Origin: Maribacter algarum (ex Lu et al. 2025) (nom. illeg.)
GTDB lineage: Bacteria > Bacteroidota > Bacteroidia > Flavobacteriales > Flavobacteriaceae
Direction of reading: 5' to 3'
DNA: 64,000 bases
NCBI GenBank assembly: GCA_947495915.1
Contig: CANMAW010000006.1
Location: 62,001 to 126,000 of the forward strand
The notes under the pieces are model-generated. The model made no database searches. It was not told where the DNA came from and saw nothing but the letters and a program-made list of their open reading frames with translations. Positions 39,860-50,775 of the stretch are shown in pieces (positions within the stretch are counted from its first letter, which is position 1; the number at the start of each line of letters is the position of its first letter). The translations under genes and the position numbers were made by a program.

Positions 39860-42259
39860 CTAAAATTTAAAGTTATAGGTAACTGCCGGAACTATTCCGA
39901 ATATTGAAGTTCTTACCGCTTCATTCGCGCCGGTGTCATCATTACTTCTAAAATTAATTGAAGCTGCATTTTTTCTTGAATATACATTGTAAATACTAAA
40001 AACCCATTCGGCTTTAAAATCTCTATTTTTATTCTTTTTCGGCGTTAAAGTTGCAGAAATATCAATGCGGTGATAGTCAGGTAAACGTTCTGTATTTCGT
40101 AATCCGTAGTAAGGCACGGTTAATTGTTGAAACTCAAATTGACCAACGGGGTAGTTTGTGGGCTGCCCAGTTTGATAAACAAAATTGGTGTTGAAGTTCC
40201 ATTTATCATTTAAGTCATAGCTACCAAATAAAGAAATGTCGTGTGTTTTATCATAGGGTGTATTATACCATTGTCCAAAATTGATACCGGTTTCTAAATT
40301 AGACCTACCATTGTCGACCGTTGCAACTCTTCCAGGTGTGCGTTGTTCAGATTTAGATAAGGTGTATGCAAGCCAACCTTGAAACCTTCCTTCATTTTTT
40401 CGAAGTAAAAATTCTAGTCCGTAAGCCCTAGCTTCTCCATTTAGTATTACTGTTTCGATAGCGTCATTGGCAATTAAGTTAGCACCGTCTATATAATCTA
40501 TTCGATTTTGAATGTCTTTATAAAAAACCTCAGTTTCTATCGAAAATTCTTCATCTTTAATATTCTTAAAAAAACCTAAAGCATATTGATCTAATAATTG
40601 AGGTTTTGTAAATGGCCCACTTGGCGTCCATACATCTAAAGGAGTAGGGGAGCTTGTATTGGAAAGTAGATGAAGATATTGCGCAAGGCGAGTATAACTC
40701 GCTTTTACAGAACTATTATCGTTGAAGGTATAAGACAAAGAGGCGCGAGGTTCAAAATTATTGAAGGTTGCTAAGTTTCCACCACCTTTAGTATTTACGG
40801 TTTCAATGGGTTCTGCTTCTTGATAAATCAATAAAAAAGGATCGAACAGCACTGGGTTGTTATTGGCATAGACATTCAATTCATCTTGCCCCAACCTTAT
40901 GAAATTGCTAAAACGTAATCCGTAGCCCAAACTTAAATTTTCTGTTATATCATGCTCAATATCAATATAAGCTGCAAACTCATTAGCAAATTTTTTAGTG
41001 AGTTGGTCTTCTATAATTCCAGATTCAGCGTTGCTTGGTTCAATTTCTCCAGGGTTAAAACTGTAATAAATATTATTGATTCCATAATTGACTTGAAGTT
41101 TATCGCTTAAATAATGCTTTAAATCATATTTAACATTAAAATTTTGAATACCAGATTGCCAATCAAAACCTACGAAATCTAATTTTAGTCCGTAGTAATA
41201 ATCTGAATATATGAGCGATAAATTGGAAAATAGTTTATCTGAAAATAAATGATTCCATCTGAAGTTACCGACGGAATTACCGTAGGTATTTACAAAACTA
41301 TCATTGATACCAAAAACATCACGACCGAAATAACCAGACAGATAAATACTGTTTTTATCGTTAATATTATAATTTAGTTTGGTGTTTAAATCATAGAAAT
41401 ATGCAGTATTATCTTGATCAAAGAGCGGTAAAAATAAATGCGCATATGAACCACGGCCACCTATTAAAAATGCAGCCTTGTCTTTTATTATAGGGCCTTC
41501 AATAAGTAGTCGACTTGCGACAGCGCCGATTCCTCCGTTAATTTTTAACTCCTTACTATTACCTTCTTTTTGGAAAATATCGAGTACCGAAGAAACGCGA
41601 CCACCATATCGGGCGGGTATACCACCTTTGTACAACTTAATATCTTTAATTGCGTCTGGATTAAAAACGGAGAAAAATCCGAATAGATGAGAAGAATTAA
41701 ATATAATAGCTTCATCTAAAAGGATAAGGTTTTGATCAACTGCGCCACCACGTACATTAAATCCAGAAGCGCCTTCACCAGCATTAGTAACACCTGGAAG
41801 TAATAATATAGATTTAATAACATCTGCCTCACCAAGAATAACGGGTATTTTTTTTATAGTTTCAACCGACATGGTATTAACACTCATCTGCGGAGTTCTA
41901 ATGTCCATCTTTTCAACATCTTCAGTTACAATGACTTCTTCAAGTTGTTCTGCTTCCTCAATAAGTTGAAAATTTACTTTCTTGTTCTCGGTTAATAGTA
42001 TTTTCTGATTAATGTTTTGAAAGCCTAGGTAGCTAACCTGAATGGTATATTCACCTTGTGGTAAGGTAAGCGAGTAAAAACCGTATTCATTGGTGGTTAC
42101 ACCAGTGCGTAATTCTGGTACTGCGATAGTTACACCAATAAGGGTTTCATTACTTGAGGCTTCAGTGATAGAGCCACTGATAGTGAATTTTTGTTGTGAA
42201 TATGAATATATGGTAAAATTTAGCAGTAAAAAGAAAAGAATTATAGCACGTTGGTTCAT
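39860..42259 (-). CDS. TonB-dependent receptor with CarboxypepD_reg-like domain
   Basis: 799 residues. Signal peptide (cleavage near SYSQ, ~22), CarboxypepD_reg-like domain ~25-105 ('ISGSITEASSNETLIGVTIA', 'YGFYSLTLPQGEYTIQVSYLGF'), plug ~115-230 ('LLLPGVTNAGEGASGFNVRG', 'NLILLDEAIIFNSSHLFG'), and a beta-barrel ending in 'VPAVTYNFKF'. No sugar-type SusD follows; the partner is the DUF4249 lipoprotein downstream. It imports an unknown ligand across the outer membrane with TonB energy. Confidence 0.92.
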   Translation of the reverse strand: MNQRAIILFFLLLNFTIYSYSQQKFTISGSITEASSNETLIGVTIAVPELRTGVTTNEYGFYSLTLPQGEYTIQVSYLGFQNINQKILLTENKKVNFQLIEEAEQLEEVIVTEDVEKMDIRTPQMSVNTMSVETIKKIPVILGEADVIKSILLLPGVTNAGEGASGFNVRGGAVDQNLILLDEAIIFNSSHLFGFFSVFNPDAIKDIKLYKGGIPARYGGRVSSVLDIFQKEGNSKELKINGGIGAVASRLLIEGPIIKDKAAFLIGGRGSYAHLFLPLFDQDNTAYFYDLNTKLNYNINDKNSIYLSGYFGRDVFGINDSFVNTYGNSVGNFRWNHLFSDKLFSNLSLIYSDYYYGLKLDFVGFDWQSGIQNFNVKYDLKHYLSDKLQVNYGINNIYYSFNPGEIEPSNAESGIIEDQLTKKFANEFAAYIDIEHDITENLSLGYGLRFSNFIRLGQDELNVYANNNPVLFDPFLLIYQEAEPIETVNTKGGGNLATFNNFEPRASLSYTFNDNSSVKASYTRLAQYLHLLSNTSSPTPLDVWTPSGPFTKPQLLDQYALGFFKNIKDEEFSIETEVFYKDIQNRIDYIDGANLIANDAIETVILNGEARAYGLEFLLRKNEGRFQGWLAYTLSKSEQRTPGRVATVDNGRSNLETGINFGQWYNTPYDKTHDISLFGSYDLNDKWNFNTNFVYQTGQPTNYPVGQFEFQQLTVPYYGLRNTERLPDYHRIDISATLTPKKNKNRDFKAEWVFSIYNVYSRKNAASINFRSNDDTGANEAVRTSIFGIVPAVTYNFKF

Positions 42260-42330
42260 TCAACCTATTTTCTATAAAAATAAAGAGAAATCTATGAACT
42301 TTTTAAGAGTTAACATTTATTTTAAAAAAC

Positions 42331-42364
42331 AAAAATCCTTCACATTTTAATGCGAAGGATTTTT
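42331..42364 (-). terminator. Terminator of the isocitrate dehydrogenase gene
   Basis: Minus-strand hairpin AAAAATCCTTCGCAT-TAAA-ATGTGAAGGATTTTT; one pair is G-U only in the minus-strand RNA, which fits the orientation. Confidence 0.85.
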
Positions 42365-42387
42365 ATAAAATGTATTAAAATTAAGTT

Positions 42388-44655
<2,268 letters not shown>

Positions 44656-44710
44656 TTAGTGAGGTTGCGCACTAATCTTTTGTAGATGCGTATGGCAGTT
44701 GTAGAATAAC

Positions 44711-44752
44711 AAAACCCATATCATTGTACAAGTACATTGATATGGGTTTTTA
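44711..44752. terminator. Long hairpin with T tract in a gene-poor region
   Basis: AAAACCCATATCA pairs with TGATATGGGTTTT, and the inner TTGTAC/GTACAT also pairs with one mismatch, giving a stem of about 19 bp and a T run. It looks like a terminator although no intact gene precedes it on either strand. It may end a lost gene or a small RNA. Confidence 0.5.
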
Positions 44753-44776
44753 GAAAAAGTTTACAATCATGTTGTT

Positions 44777-44930
44777 TTATTTTTCAATAAAACGGCAACC
44801 ATTGATTGCCATTGCGTCACTTTTTCAACGTTTGAAATAGTTATGTTCTTCAGTATCAACCCAAGCAACACAACTTATTTCTTTTTTGAGGTCTTTATGA
44901 AGGTATCTAACAGAACCAAAGTTCCTAGTT
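44777..44930 (-). pseudogene. Degenerate coding remnant, family unknown
   Basis: On the minus strand a frame with ordinary coding character reads 'FGSVRYLHKDLKKEISCVAW' then 'VDTEEHNYFKR', TGA at 44827-44825, and continues in frame with 'KSDAMAINGCRFIEK' to TAA. The stop could be a mutated Trp codon. It begins right after an upstream in-frame stop, so the 5' part is lost or frameshifted. I cannot name the family. A chance frame is possible. Confidence 0.35.
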
Positions 44931-44940
44931 TATACGATCA

Positions 44941-45204
44941 TTCACATTTTTTTAATTAGCGACAGCCAAATAAAACGAATGCTCATTATACTAAATCTCA
45001 AAAGTGATTTTATTCACAACTGTATTCATTAATAATTAAACCACAATATAAAGAACGTAAGCTTTATAGTGACTTTCTATTACTATCAATCTTGATAGTA
45101 ATTTTCTTTCACATTCTAATTTACAAAAAAAATGGTATTCATAAATAATTTTAACATTCTAATAATCAACGATATATCAACATTAGTTGTCAACAATTGT
45201 GAAC
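44941..45204. other. AT-rich intergenic sequence without a gene
   Basis: No open frame of note. It contains one perfect 9-bp inverted repeat (TTACTATCA / TGATAGTAA, 45080-45088 and 45093-45101) followed by TTTTC, and two copies of CATTCTAAT. Nothing else is recognisable. Confidence 0.5.
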
Positions 45205-45208
45205 AAAA

Positions 45209-45241
45209 AAGCCCCTTTTTTGAAAATCAAAAAAAGGGCTT
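45209..45241 (-). terminator. Terminator of rplS
   Basis: Minus-strand stem AAGCCCTTTTTTTGA / TCAAAAAAGGGGCTT with a 3-base loop and a T run follows the rplS stop. Confidence 0.88.
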
Positions 45242-45266
45242 AGCTATATTGAGTTAGTATATACGC

Positions 45267-45617
45267 TTACTTACGTACTTCTTTAATTCTAGCTTTCTTA
45301 CCAGTAAGACCTCTAAAATAATAAATACGTGATCTACGAACTTTACCTCGTTTGTTTACTTCAACTTTCTGAAGTGCCGGCATGTTTACCGGAAAGATAC
45401 GTTCAACACCAACGGTACCTGACATTTTTCTAATGGTGAAAGTTTCAGTAGCTCCAGAGCCTCTTCTTTGAATTACTACACCTTTAAAAAACTGTGTACG
45501 TGTTTTTTCACCTTCCTTAATTTCGTAATAAACAGTAATTGTGTCACCAGATGAGAAATTTGGAAATTCTTTTTTAGTTACAAATTCGTTTTCTACATAT
45601 TGAATTAATGCTTCCAT
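45267..45617 (-). CDS. rplS: 50S ribosomal protein L19
   Basis: 116 residues. 'FPNFSSGDTITVYYEIKEGEKTR', 'QFFKGVVIQRRGSGATETFTIRK', 'GVERIFPVNMP' and 'RGKVRRSRIYYFRGLTGKKARI' are L19 signatures. It lies at the 30S-50S interface. trmD is upstream on the same strand, as in many bacteria, but a separate promoter with a ~65-base leader lies in the 129-base gap. Confidence 0.97.
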   Translation of the reverse strand: MEALIQYVENEFVTKKEFPNFSSGDTITVYYEIKEGEKTRTQFFKGVVIQRRGSGATETFTIRKMSGTVGVERIFPVNMPALQKVEVNKRGKVRRSRIYYFRGLTGKKARIKEVRK

Positions 45618-45686
45618 TATTTTTATTTTTCAATGAAATTCAAACTAACATTCACGATTTTCGTCAGAGGTTAATTTAACAGATTG

Positions 45687-45716
45687 CAAAAGTAGTTTAT
45701 AAATTAAAACCTACAA
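45687..45716 (-). promoter_or_regulatory. Promoter of rplS
   Basis: On the minus strand -33 TTG (45716-45714) and -7 TACTTTTG (45694-45687) are 19 bp apart. The predicted leader is ~65 bases, longer than most in this window. Confidence 0.6.
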
Positions 45717-45746
45717 TGTTTTTTTTAAAATAATTATAGGCCAGTT

Positions 45747-46421
45747 TTAATTAAGCAAGTCTGGTCTGCGCTCTAAAGTTCTTTTATGCGCCTCATTTTC
45801 GCGCCATTCTTCAATTTTTGGAAAATTACCACTTAGTAGAATTTCTGGTACTTTCATGCCCTTATATTCTGCTGGCCTGGTATATACTGGTGGAGCTAAT
45901 AAATTATCTTGAAATGTGTCGGTTAAAGCAGAAGTTTCATTATTTAAAACACCAGGAATTAAGCGTATAACAGCATCACAGAGTATTGCAGCACCTAATT
46001 CCCCACCTGATAACACATAATCACCCACTGAAATCTCTCGGGTTATAAACATATCGCGTACACGTTGGTCAACTCCCTTGTAATGACCACAGAGTAGTAT
46101 TAGATTTTTTTGCAAAGAAATTCCGTTTGCTATTTTTTGATTTAATGTTTCTCCATCGGGTGTTAAATAGATAATATCATCATAGGTTCTTTCTTCTTTT
46201 AGCTGAGAGATGCATTTGTCAATAGGCTCAATCATTAATACCATACCAGCACCACCACCAAACTGATAGTCATCTACTTGGTTGTAACTCTTATTAGTGT
46301 AATCGCGAATATTGTGAAAATGTATTTCTACCAGGCCCTTTTCTATTGCTCTTTTTAGAATAGAGGCTTCAAAAGGACTTTTAATCAACTCAGGTAGTAC
46401 TGTGATTATATCAATTCTCAT
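45747..46421 (-). CDS. trmD: tRNA (guanine-37 N1)-methyltransferase
   Basis: 224 residues, SPOUT dimer. It methylates G37 next to the anticodon and prevents frameshifting. Motifs: '[13 protein letters not shown]', '[16 protein letters not shown]', '[13 protein letters not shown]' and '[12 protein letters not shown]'. It lies upstream of rplS. Confidence 0.97.
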   Translation of the reverse strand: MRIDIITVLPELIKSPFEASILKRAIEKGLVEIHFHNIRDYTNKSYNQVDDYQFGGGAGMVLMIEPIDKCISQLKEERTYDDIIYLTPDGETLNQKIANGISLQKNLILLCGHYKGVDQRVRDMFITREISVGDYVLSGGELGAAILCDAVIRLIPGVLNNETSALTDTFQDNLLAPPVYTRPAEYKGMKVPEILLSGNFPKIEEWRENEAHKRTLERRPDLLN

Positions 46422-46440
46422 AGAAATTTGATGCTTGTAA

Positions 46441-46881
46441 TTAGTGGTGAGACCAAAAATAGTGAAAACAGGCTGTATCTTTTTTCCAACCTAAGCGTTC
46501 ATATAATTTTTGCGCAGGATTATCAATTGCAGTTTCTAGGGCTAGGCCTTTAAAATTTAAATCTTTACAATAGGCTTTCGAATGGTTTAATAATGCTTCG
46601 CCAACGCCTTTATTTCTGTGATTTTTAGAAACAAACAAATCATTTAAAATAAAAATAGGTTGAAGTGAAACAGAAGAAAAAGAACGATATAGTTGTACAA
46701 AACCAACAGCATCATTATTTATAAAAGCCAAAAATATTTCAGATTCTTTGTTTAAAATTCTGTTTTGAATAAAGTGCTTAGCAGCTAATAAATCAGATTT
46801 TTGCTTATAAAAAACGCGATATTGATCAAATAAAGGAGCTATTAAAGTGAGGTGTTCTACTTCGGCCTTAACTATGTGCAT
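46441..46881 (-). CDS. GNAT-family N-acetyltransferase
   Basis: 146 residues. The acetyl-CoA site is '[22 protein letters not shown]' (motif A, R/Q-x-x-G-x-G/A), then '[21 protein letters not shown]' (motif B). It acetylates an amine; the substrate is unknown. Its stop lies 19 bases from the trmD start, so it probably shares the trmD transcript. Confidence 0.9.
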   Translation of the reverse strand: MHIVKAEVEHLTLIAPLFDQYRVFYKQKSDLLAAKHFIQNRILNKESEIFLAFINNDAVGFVQLYRSFSSVSLQPIFILNDLFVSKNHRNKGVGEALLNHSKAYCKDLNFKGLALETAIDNPAQKLYERLGWKKDTACFHYFWSHH

Positions 46882-46897
46882 GTTTATAGGGCTAAAA

Positions 46898-46919
46898 AAA
46901 GCTCCAAAAAAGGAGCTTT
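46898..46919 (-). terminator. Terminator of the coiled-coil protein gene
   Basis: Minus-strand hairpin AAAGCTCC-TTTTTT-GGAGCTTT followed by a T run, 16 bases before the GNAT start. Confidence 0.8.
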
Positions 46920-46922
46920 ATT

Positions 46923-47534
46923 TTATTTTGATTTTTTGTACTTGTTAATTTCGTCTTGAAGTTGCCTACTAATCTTTTGTTCTCTTTCGAGGGCCCTTCT
47001 TCTATGGTCTTCATATTCAACTTCAACTTCAGAAAGCGAGGTTTTCGCTTCTTGTGTCAGAATATTGCTTCTTCTAAACTTATACATGAAAAAAAGCATC
47101 AAGCCAAGTAAGCCTGCAATTATAGACCACAAAATGGAGTTGTAGGTGACTTTCGAAACTAAAATACCTAGAAAAGACATACTATCTTTTTCTTCAGTCA
47201 CACCTTCTAGATTATTAGTGGTTTCTTCAAGTTTCTTGTTAATAGATGCAATTGTAGCTTCGTGTGTTGAAATTGTCGCTTTTAATTCAGCGGTTCTAGC
47301 ATTAAAACCTTTGAGACTATCTAGAACATTCTGGCGAAGTTTATCTAATGACAACGTACGAACTACTTCATACTTTTTACCATCAGATCTATAGTTTCCA
47401 GACTTTTTATAAATAAATTCAAATTGACTATTTATAGAGCCTTTATCCAAAGATAATTCGGGTGTTTCTTGAGCGTTTGAAACAGCAAAAAGCAAACAAA
47501 ATGACACTGCCAGCAGTATTCTAAAACCTTTCAT
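46923..47534 (-). CDS. Exported single-pass membrane protein with coiled coils
   Basis: 203 residues. Signal peptide (~1-21, SNAQ), a ~100-residue exported part with a coiled coil at ~78-115 ('FNARTAELKATISTHEATIA'), a membrane helix near 128-150 (ILWSIIAGLLGLMLFFMYKF) and a charged cytoplasmic coiled coil to the end ('HRRRALEREQKISRQLQDEI'). I do not recognise the family. Proteins at this position beside trmD can be named tRNA methyltransferase by transfer, but there is no such domain. Confidence 0.72.
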   Translation of the reverse strand: MKGFRILLAVSFCLLFAVSNAQETPELSLDKGSINSQFEFIYKKSGNYRSDGKKYEVVRTLSLDKLRQNVLDSLKGFNARTAELKATISTHEATIASINKKLEETTNNLEGVTEEKDSMSFLGILVSKVTYNSILWSIIAGLLGLMLFFMYKFRRSNILTQEAKTSLSEVEVEYEDHRRRALEREQKISRQLQDEINKYKKSK

Positions 47535-47682
47535 GTAAGTGGTTCTTGAGTTTAAAAATTGATTTAGAGGGAACTAAAGTAATTCAATAATCTCAATTAA
47601 GAAAAAAAAATGATAAATACGTTTTTAAAGGTACGTTTTAAGAACCCATATTGGATGTTTAAAGGGTACCTATTTTCGCTTT

Positions 47683-49131
47683 TTAATAATACGTAAATCT
47701 TCTAACTTTTGCAATGTATTTTGCTAACCGAATAACTTGATGAGAATACCCGTACTCGTTATCATACCATATATAAAGTATAATATTCTTACCATTTTTA
47801 TCTACGATAGTTGCTTTGCTATCATATATTGATGGGGCTGAAGTACCAACGATATCGGAAGATACCATTTCTTTACTTAACGAATATTTTATTTGTTCTA
47901 CCAAGTCACCTTCAAGAGCATACTTTTTCAAAATAGTGTTGATGCCGTCAATTGAAGTTTTATTCTTAATTTCTAGATTTAGAATAGCTAAAGAACCATT
48001 AGGTACTGGAACTCTAATTGCATTCGACGTAAGCTTTCCTTTTAATGCTGGTAGTGCTTTTGCAACAGCTTCTCCGGCCCCGGTTTCAGTAATTACCATA
48101 TTTAAAGCAGCAGCACGACCTCTTCGGTATTTTCCATGCATGTTATCAACTAAATTCTGATCATTAGTGTAGGCATGAATAGTTTCTAGATGACCTTTTT
48201 GAATGCCGAGTGAATCATCTATGACTTTCAAAATTGGAGTGATCGCATTTGTGGTGCATGAAGCTGCTGAAAAAATCTTGGTTTTATCAGGGTGGTAATC
48301 ATTTTGATTGACACCATGCACAATGTTGGGCACTTCTTTGCCTGGTGCAGTTAATAATACTCTTGAAGCACCTTTTGCTTTTAAATGTCTGCTCAATGCC
48401 GTTTTATCACGAAATGCGCCAGTATTGTCAATCACTAAAGCATCTGAAATTCCATATTTTGTATAGTCTATATCTTCTGGTTGAGCAGCATTTATAACGT
48501 GTACCGTAGTTCCATTTATGATAAGTGCATTTTTTTCAGGATTCGTATCAACAGTTCCCATGAATTTTCCATGCACAGAATCCGTCCGTAATAAATTTGC
48601 TCTTTTCTCTAAAATATCAGGGTTGCTTTGTCCGCGTGTAACAATAGCCCGTAGCCTTAATTGATTTCCTTTACCAGTTTTTGACATTAATTCTCTTGCC
48701 AAAAGTCTACCGATTCTTCCGAAGCCGTATAAAACAACATCCTTCGGTTTAATGCTTTCTGATTTGCTTGCTTCTTTTAGTTTGGTAAGAACAAATGCTT
48801 TAACATTATTAGAATTATTATCATCAGAGTGGTACTCATAGGTCAACTTACCAATATCTAGTTTGGAAGGGGGGAGTTTTATATCGTTAATTGCTCTTAA
48901 AATTTCAACAGAGTCAAAAATAGAAATCGGTTTTTGAACAAACTCGCCAGCGTATTCATGCAACTGAATAATATCACTAACCGTTTTGTCAATAATTTGA
49001 TTTTTAAAAAGTACAATTTCGATAGACTTGTCATACCATAAATCACTAGTGATTTTGATAAATTCGGTAGTTGCTTTTCTTCTATCGGCTTGAAAAGCAA
49101 GTTCTTTTTCGTAGGATTTTGAATTAGGCAT
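47683..49131 (-). CDS. Glyceraldehyde-3-phosphate dehydrogenase with long N-terminal extension
   Basis: 482 residues; a standard enzyme has ~335. Residues 1-~128 are an extra helical domain. The catalytic enzyme follows: NAD motif GFGRIGR (136-142), active-site Cys292 in SAASCTTN, His319 in ETIHAYTNDQ, 'RRGRAAALNMVITETGA' and the closing 'WYDNEYGYS'. Long GAPDHs of this type occur beside a normal-length GAPDH in Bacteroidota; a gluconeogenic role is plausible but not shown here. A -7 box lies at 49160-49167. Confidence 0.9.
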   Translation of the reverse strand: MPNSKSYEKELAFQADRRKATTEFIKITSDLWYDKSIEIVLFKNQIIDKTVSDIIQLHEYAGEFVQKPISIFDSVEILRAINDIKLPPSKLDIGKLTYEYHSDDNNSNNVKAFVLTKLKEASKSESIKPKDVVLYGFGRIGRLLARELMSKTGKGNQLRLRAIVTRGQSNPDILEKRANLLRTDSVHGKFMGTVDTNPEKNALIINGTTVHVINAAQPEDIDYTKYGISDALVIDNTGAFRDKTALSRHLKAKGASRVLLTAPGKEVPNIVHGVNQNDYHPDKTKIFSAASCTTNAITPILKVIDDSLGIQKGHLETIHAYTNDQNLVDNMHGKYRRGRAAALNMVITETGAGEAVAKALPALKGKLTSNAIRVPVPNGSLAILNLEIKNKTSIDGINTILKKYALEGDLVEQIKYSLSKEMVSSDIVGTSAPSIYDSKATIVDKNGKNIILYIWYDNEYGYSHQVIRLAKYIAKVRRFTYY

Positions 49132-49159
49132 ATAATGGTGTGTTATTTATAATTTTTTG

Positions 49160-49167
49160 CAAAAATA
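49160..49167 (-). promoter_or_regulatory. -7 box for the long GAPDH gene
   Basis: CAAAAATA on the plus strand reads TATTTTTG on the minus strand (TAnnTTTG), ~29 bases from the start codon. Confidence 0.5.
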
Positions 49168-49204
49168 TAAATTTAAAACAGCTTTACTTTGGTTATTCGC
49201 AAAA

Positions 49205-49227
49205 AAAACACCTCAATAGAGGTGTTT
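49205..49227 (-). terminator. Terminator of the HtrA gene
   Basis: Minus-strand AAACACCTC-TATT-GAGGTGTTT followed by a run of T, 19 bases after the stop. Confidence 0.85.
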
Positions 49228-49245
49228 CTTAAGAATATCTTATGT

Positions 49246-50643
49246 TTATTGAAATATAAGCCTTTCTCTTTCACCATTTTCATCAATCATAGTGATACTA
49301 GTTTTGCCATATTTCGAAATCTGACCAAAAAGATTTTTTGCATCTTGAATATTGCCAATTTCTTCATCATCTACAGATAATAATACTTTACCGTTTAAGC
49401 CATAGCCTCTGTAGGTTTCTGGTACACCAACAATTTTAACACCCTTCTTGGTGTCAAATTTCTTCATATCATCTTTACTTAGGTTTTTAACTTCTAAGCC
49501 CATAATTGGTACAACCAATGTTTGTCTTTCTTTTAATGTAACTGGAACTACAAATTGCTCACCATCTCTATCAATTGTTACTTCTACAACATCCTCTGGT
49601 CTTTTAGTTGATAGATAGCCAGTTAAATCTGGAAACTTTCTAACCGTAATTTTATCAATTTGTTTAATTACATCACCTTCTTGTATTTCAGCATCAGCCG
49701 CACCAGAGCCTTCTTCAACACCTGAAACATAAACTCCTTCAATTTCATTGAGCCCTTCTTTGATGGCATAGGGACTATTCATGTTAATGGCATTTATACC
49801 TAAAATACCTTTTTGAATAGAACCATATTCCATAATGTCTTCCACAATTTTACGTGCAATATTACTTGGTACTGCGAAAGAATATCCAACATATGAACCA
49901 GTTTGCGAAGAAATTGCAGTATTTATACCTACTAAATCCCCGTTAGTGTTGACTAGAGCTCCACCGCTATTACCAGGGTTTACAGCTGCATCGGTTTGAA
50001 TAAATGATTGGTTTCTACCAAGATTTCTTGCCTTAGCACTTACGATGCCTGCAGTTACAGTTGATGTTAGGTTGAAAGGGTTACCCACTGCAAGTACCCA
50101 TTCACCAATTTTTGTATTGTCAGAATCTCCAAATGCTAAATACGGCAATTTTCTTTCTGTTTCAATTTTCAGTAAAGCGATATCGGTATTCGGGTCTGAA
50201 CCTATCAATTCTGCATCGTACGACTTGTTGTTATTTAAGGTAACTTGTAACTGATCAGATTTAGCAATTACATGATTATTGGTTACAATGTAGCCATCAG
50301 ATGAAATAATAACACCTGAACCAGAGCCTACTTGTGCTCTTTGACTTCCTCCGTTACCAGATCCATAAAAGAAATCCCAAGGGCTACTTCCTGTTCTTCC
50401 TTTAGTGACACTTTTAATGTGAACAACTGCATTTACGGTGTTTTCTGCGGCCACAGTGAAATCAATTTCATTGATTCCTGATCCATTGGCAGAGGTGGGC
50501 GTATAGCTTGTATTAAAAACAGAGTCTGTATTATTTGAGTCTAAAATTGTAATGGTCGAATCTTCAAAAAACAGCTTATAAGCACCTAAGGTTATTGCTC
50601 CAGCAAAAATTGAGACTAATAAAAGGCTTCCGAATTTCTTCAT
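49246..50643 (-). CDS. htrA: Do/HtrA-family periplasmic serine protease
   Basis: 465 residues. An N-terminal hydrophobic segment (~5-26) acts as signal or anchor. Trypsin-like domain with catalytic His124 (TNNHV), Asp154 (NTDIALL) and Ser226 (GNSGGAL). PDZ1 lies at ~275-370 and PDZ2 at ~378-460. It degrades misfolded envelope proteins under heat or oxidative stress. A monocistronic gene with a -7 box at 50673-50680. Confidence 0.95.
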   Translation of the reverse strand: MKKFGSLLLVSIFAGAITLGAYKLFFEDSTITILDSNNTDSVFNTSYTPTSANGSGINEIDFTVAAENTVNAVVHIKSVTKGRTGSSPWDFFYGSGNGGSQRAQVGSGSGVIISSDGYIVTNNHVIAKSDQLQVTLNNNKSYDAELIGSDPNTDIALLKIETERKLPYLAFGDSDNTKIGEWVLAVGNPFNLTSTVTAGIVSAKARNLGRNQSFIQTDAAVNPGNSGGALVNTNGDLVGINTAISSQTGSYVGYSFAVPSNIARKIVEDIMEYGSIQKGILGINAINMNSPYAIKEGLNEIEGVYVSGVEEGSGAADAEIQEGDVIKQIDKITVRKFPDLTGYLSTKRPEDVVEVTIDRDGEQFVVPVTLKERQTLVVPIMGLEVKNLSKDDMKKFDTKKGVKIVGVPETYRGYGLNGKVLLSVDDEEIGNIQDAKNLFGQISKYGKTSITMIDENGERERLIFQ

Positions 50644-50672
50644 AATTGTTTGTAAATATTAAAGTTATACCT

Positions 50673-50680
50673 CAAAATTA
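50673..50680 (-). promoter_or_regulatory. -7 box for htrA
   Basis: CAAAATTA on the plus strand reads TAATTTTG on the minus strand, ~30 bases upstream of the start codon. Confidence 0.5.
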
Positions 50681-50750
50681 TAAATTTTATGGTTTTAAGA
50701 GTTTGCTTTTAACTAGTTTTTAACTGCTAAAAAATCCTTAAGAAATGTTC

Positions 50751-50758
50751 TATCTTTG
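50751..50758 (+). promoter_or_regulatory. -7 box for the dapF operon
   Basis: TATCTTTG matches TAnnTTTG, 17 bases before the dapF ATG; a short leader is predicted. No obvious -33. Confidence 0.55.
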
Positions 50759-50775
50759 CCTTTCAAGTGGAATCT

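Noticed and set aside
47816-48160. 114-codon plus-strand frame inside the long GAPDH gene
   Set aside because: It is antisense to the conserved catalytic core and has no homology I recognise.
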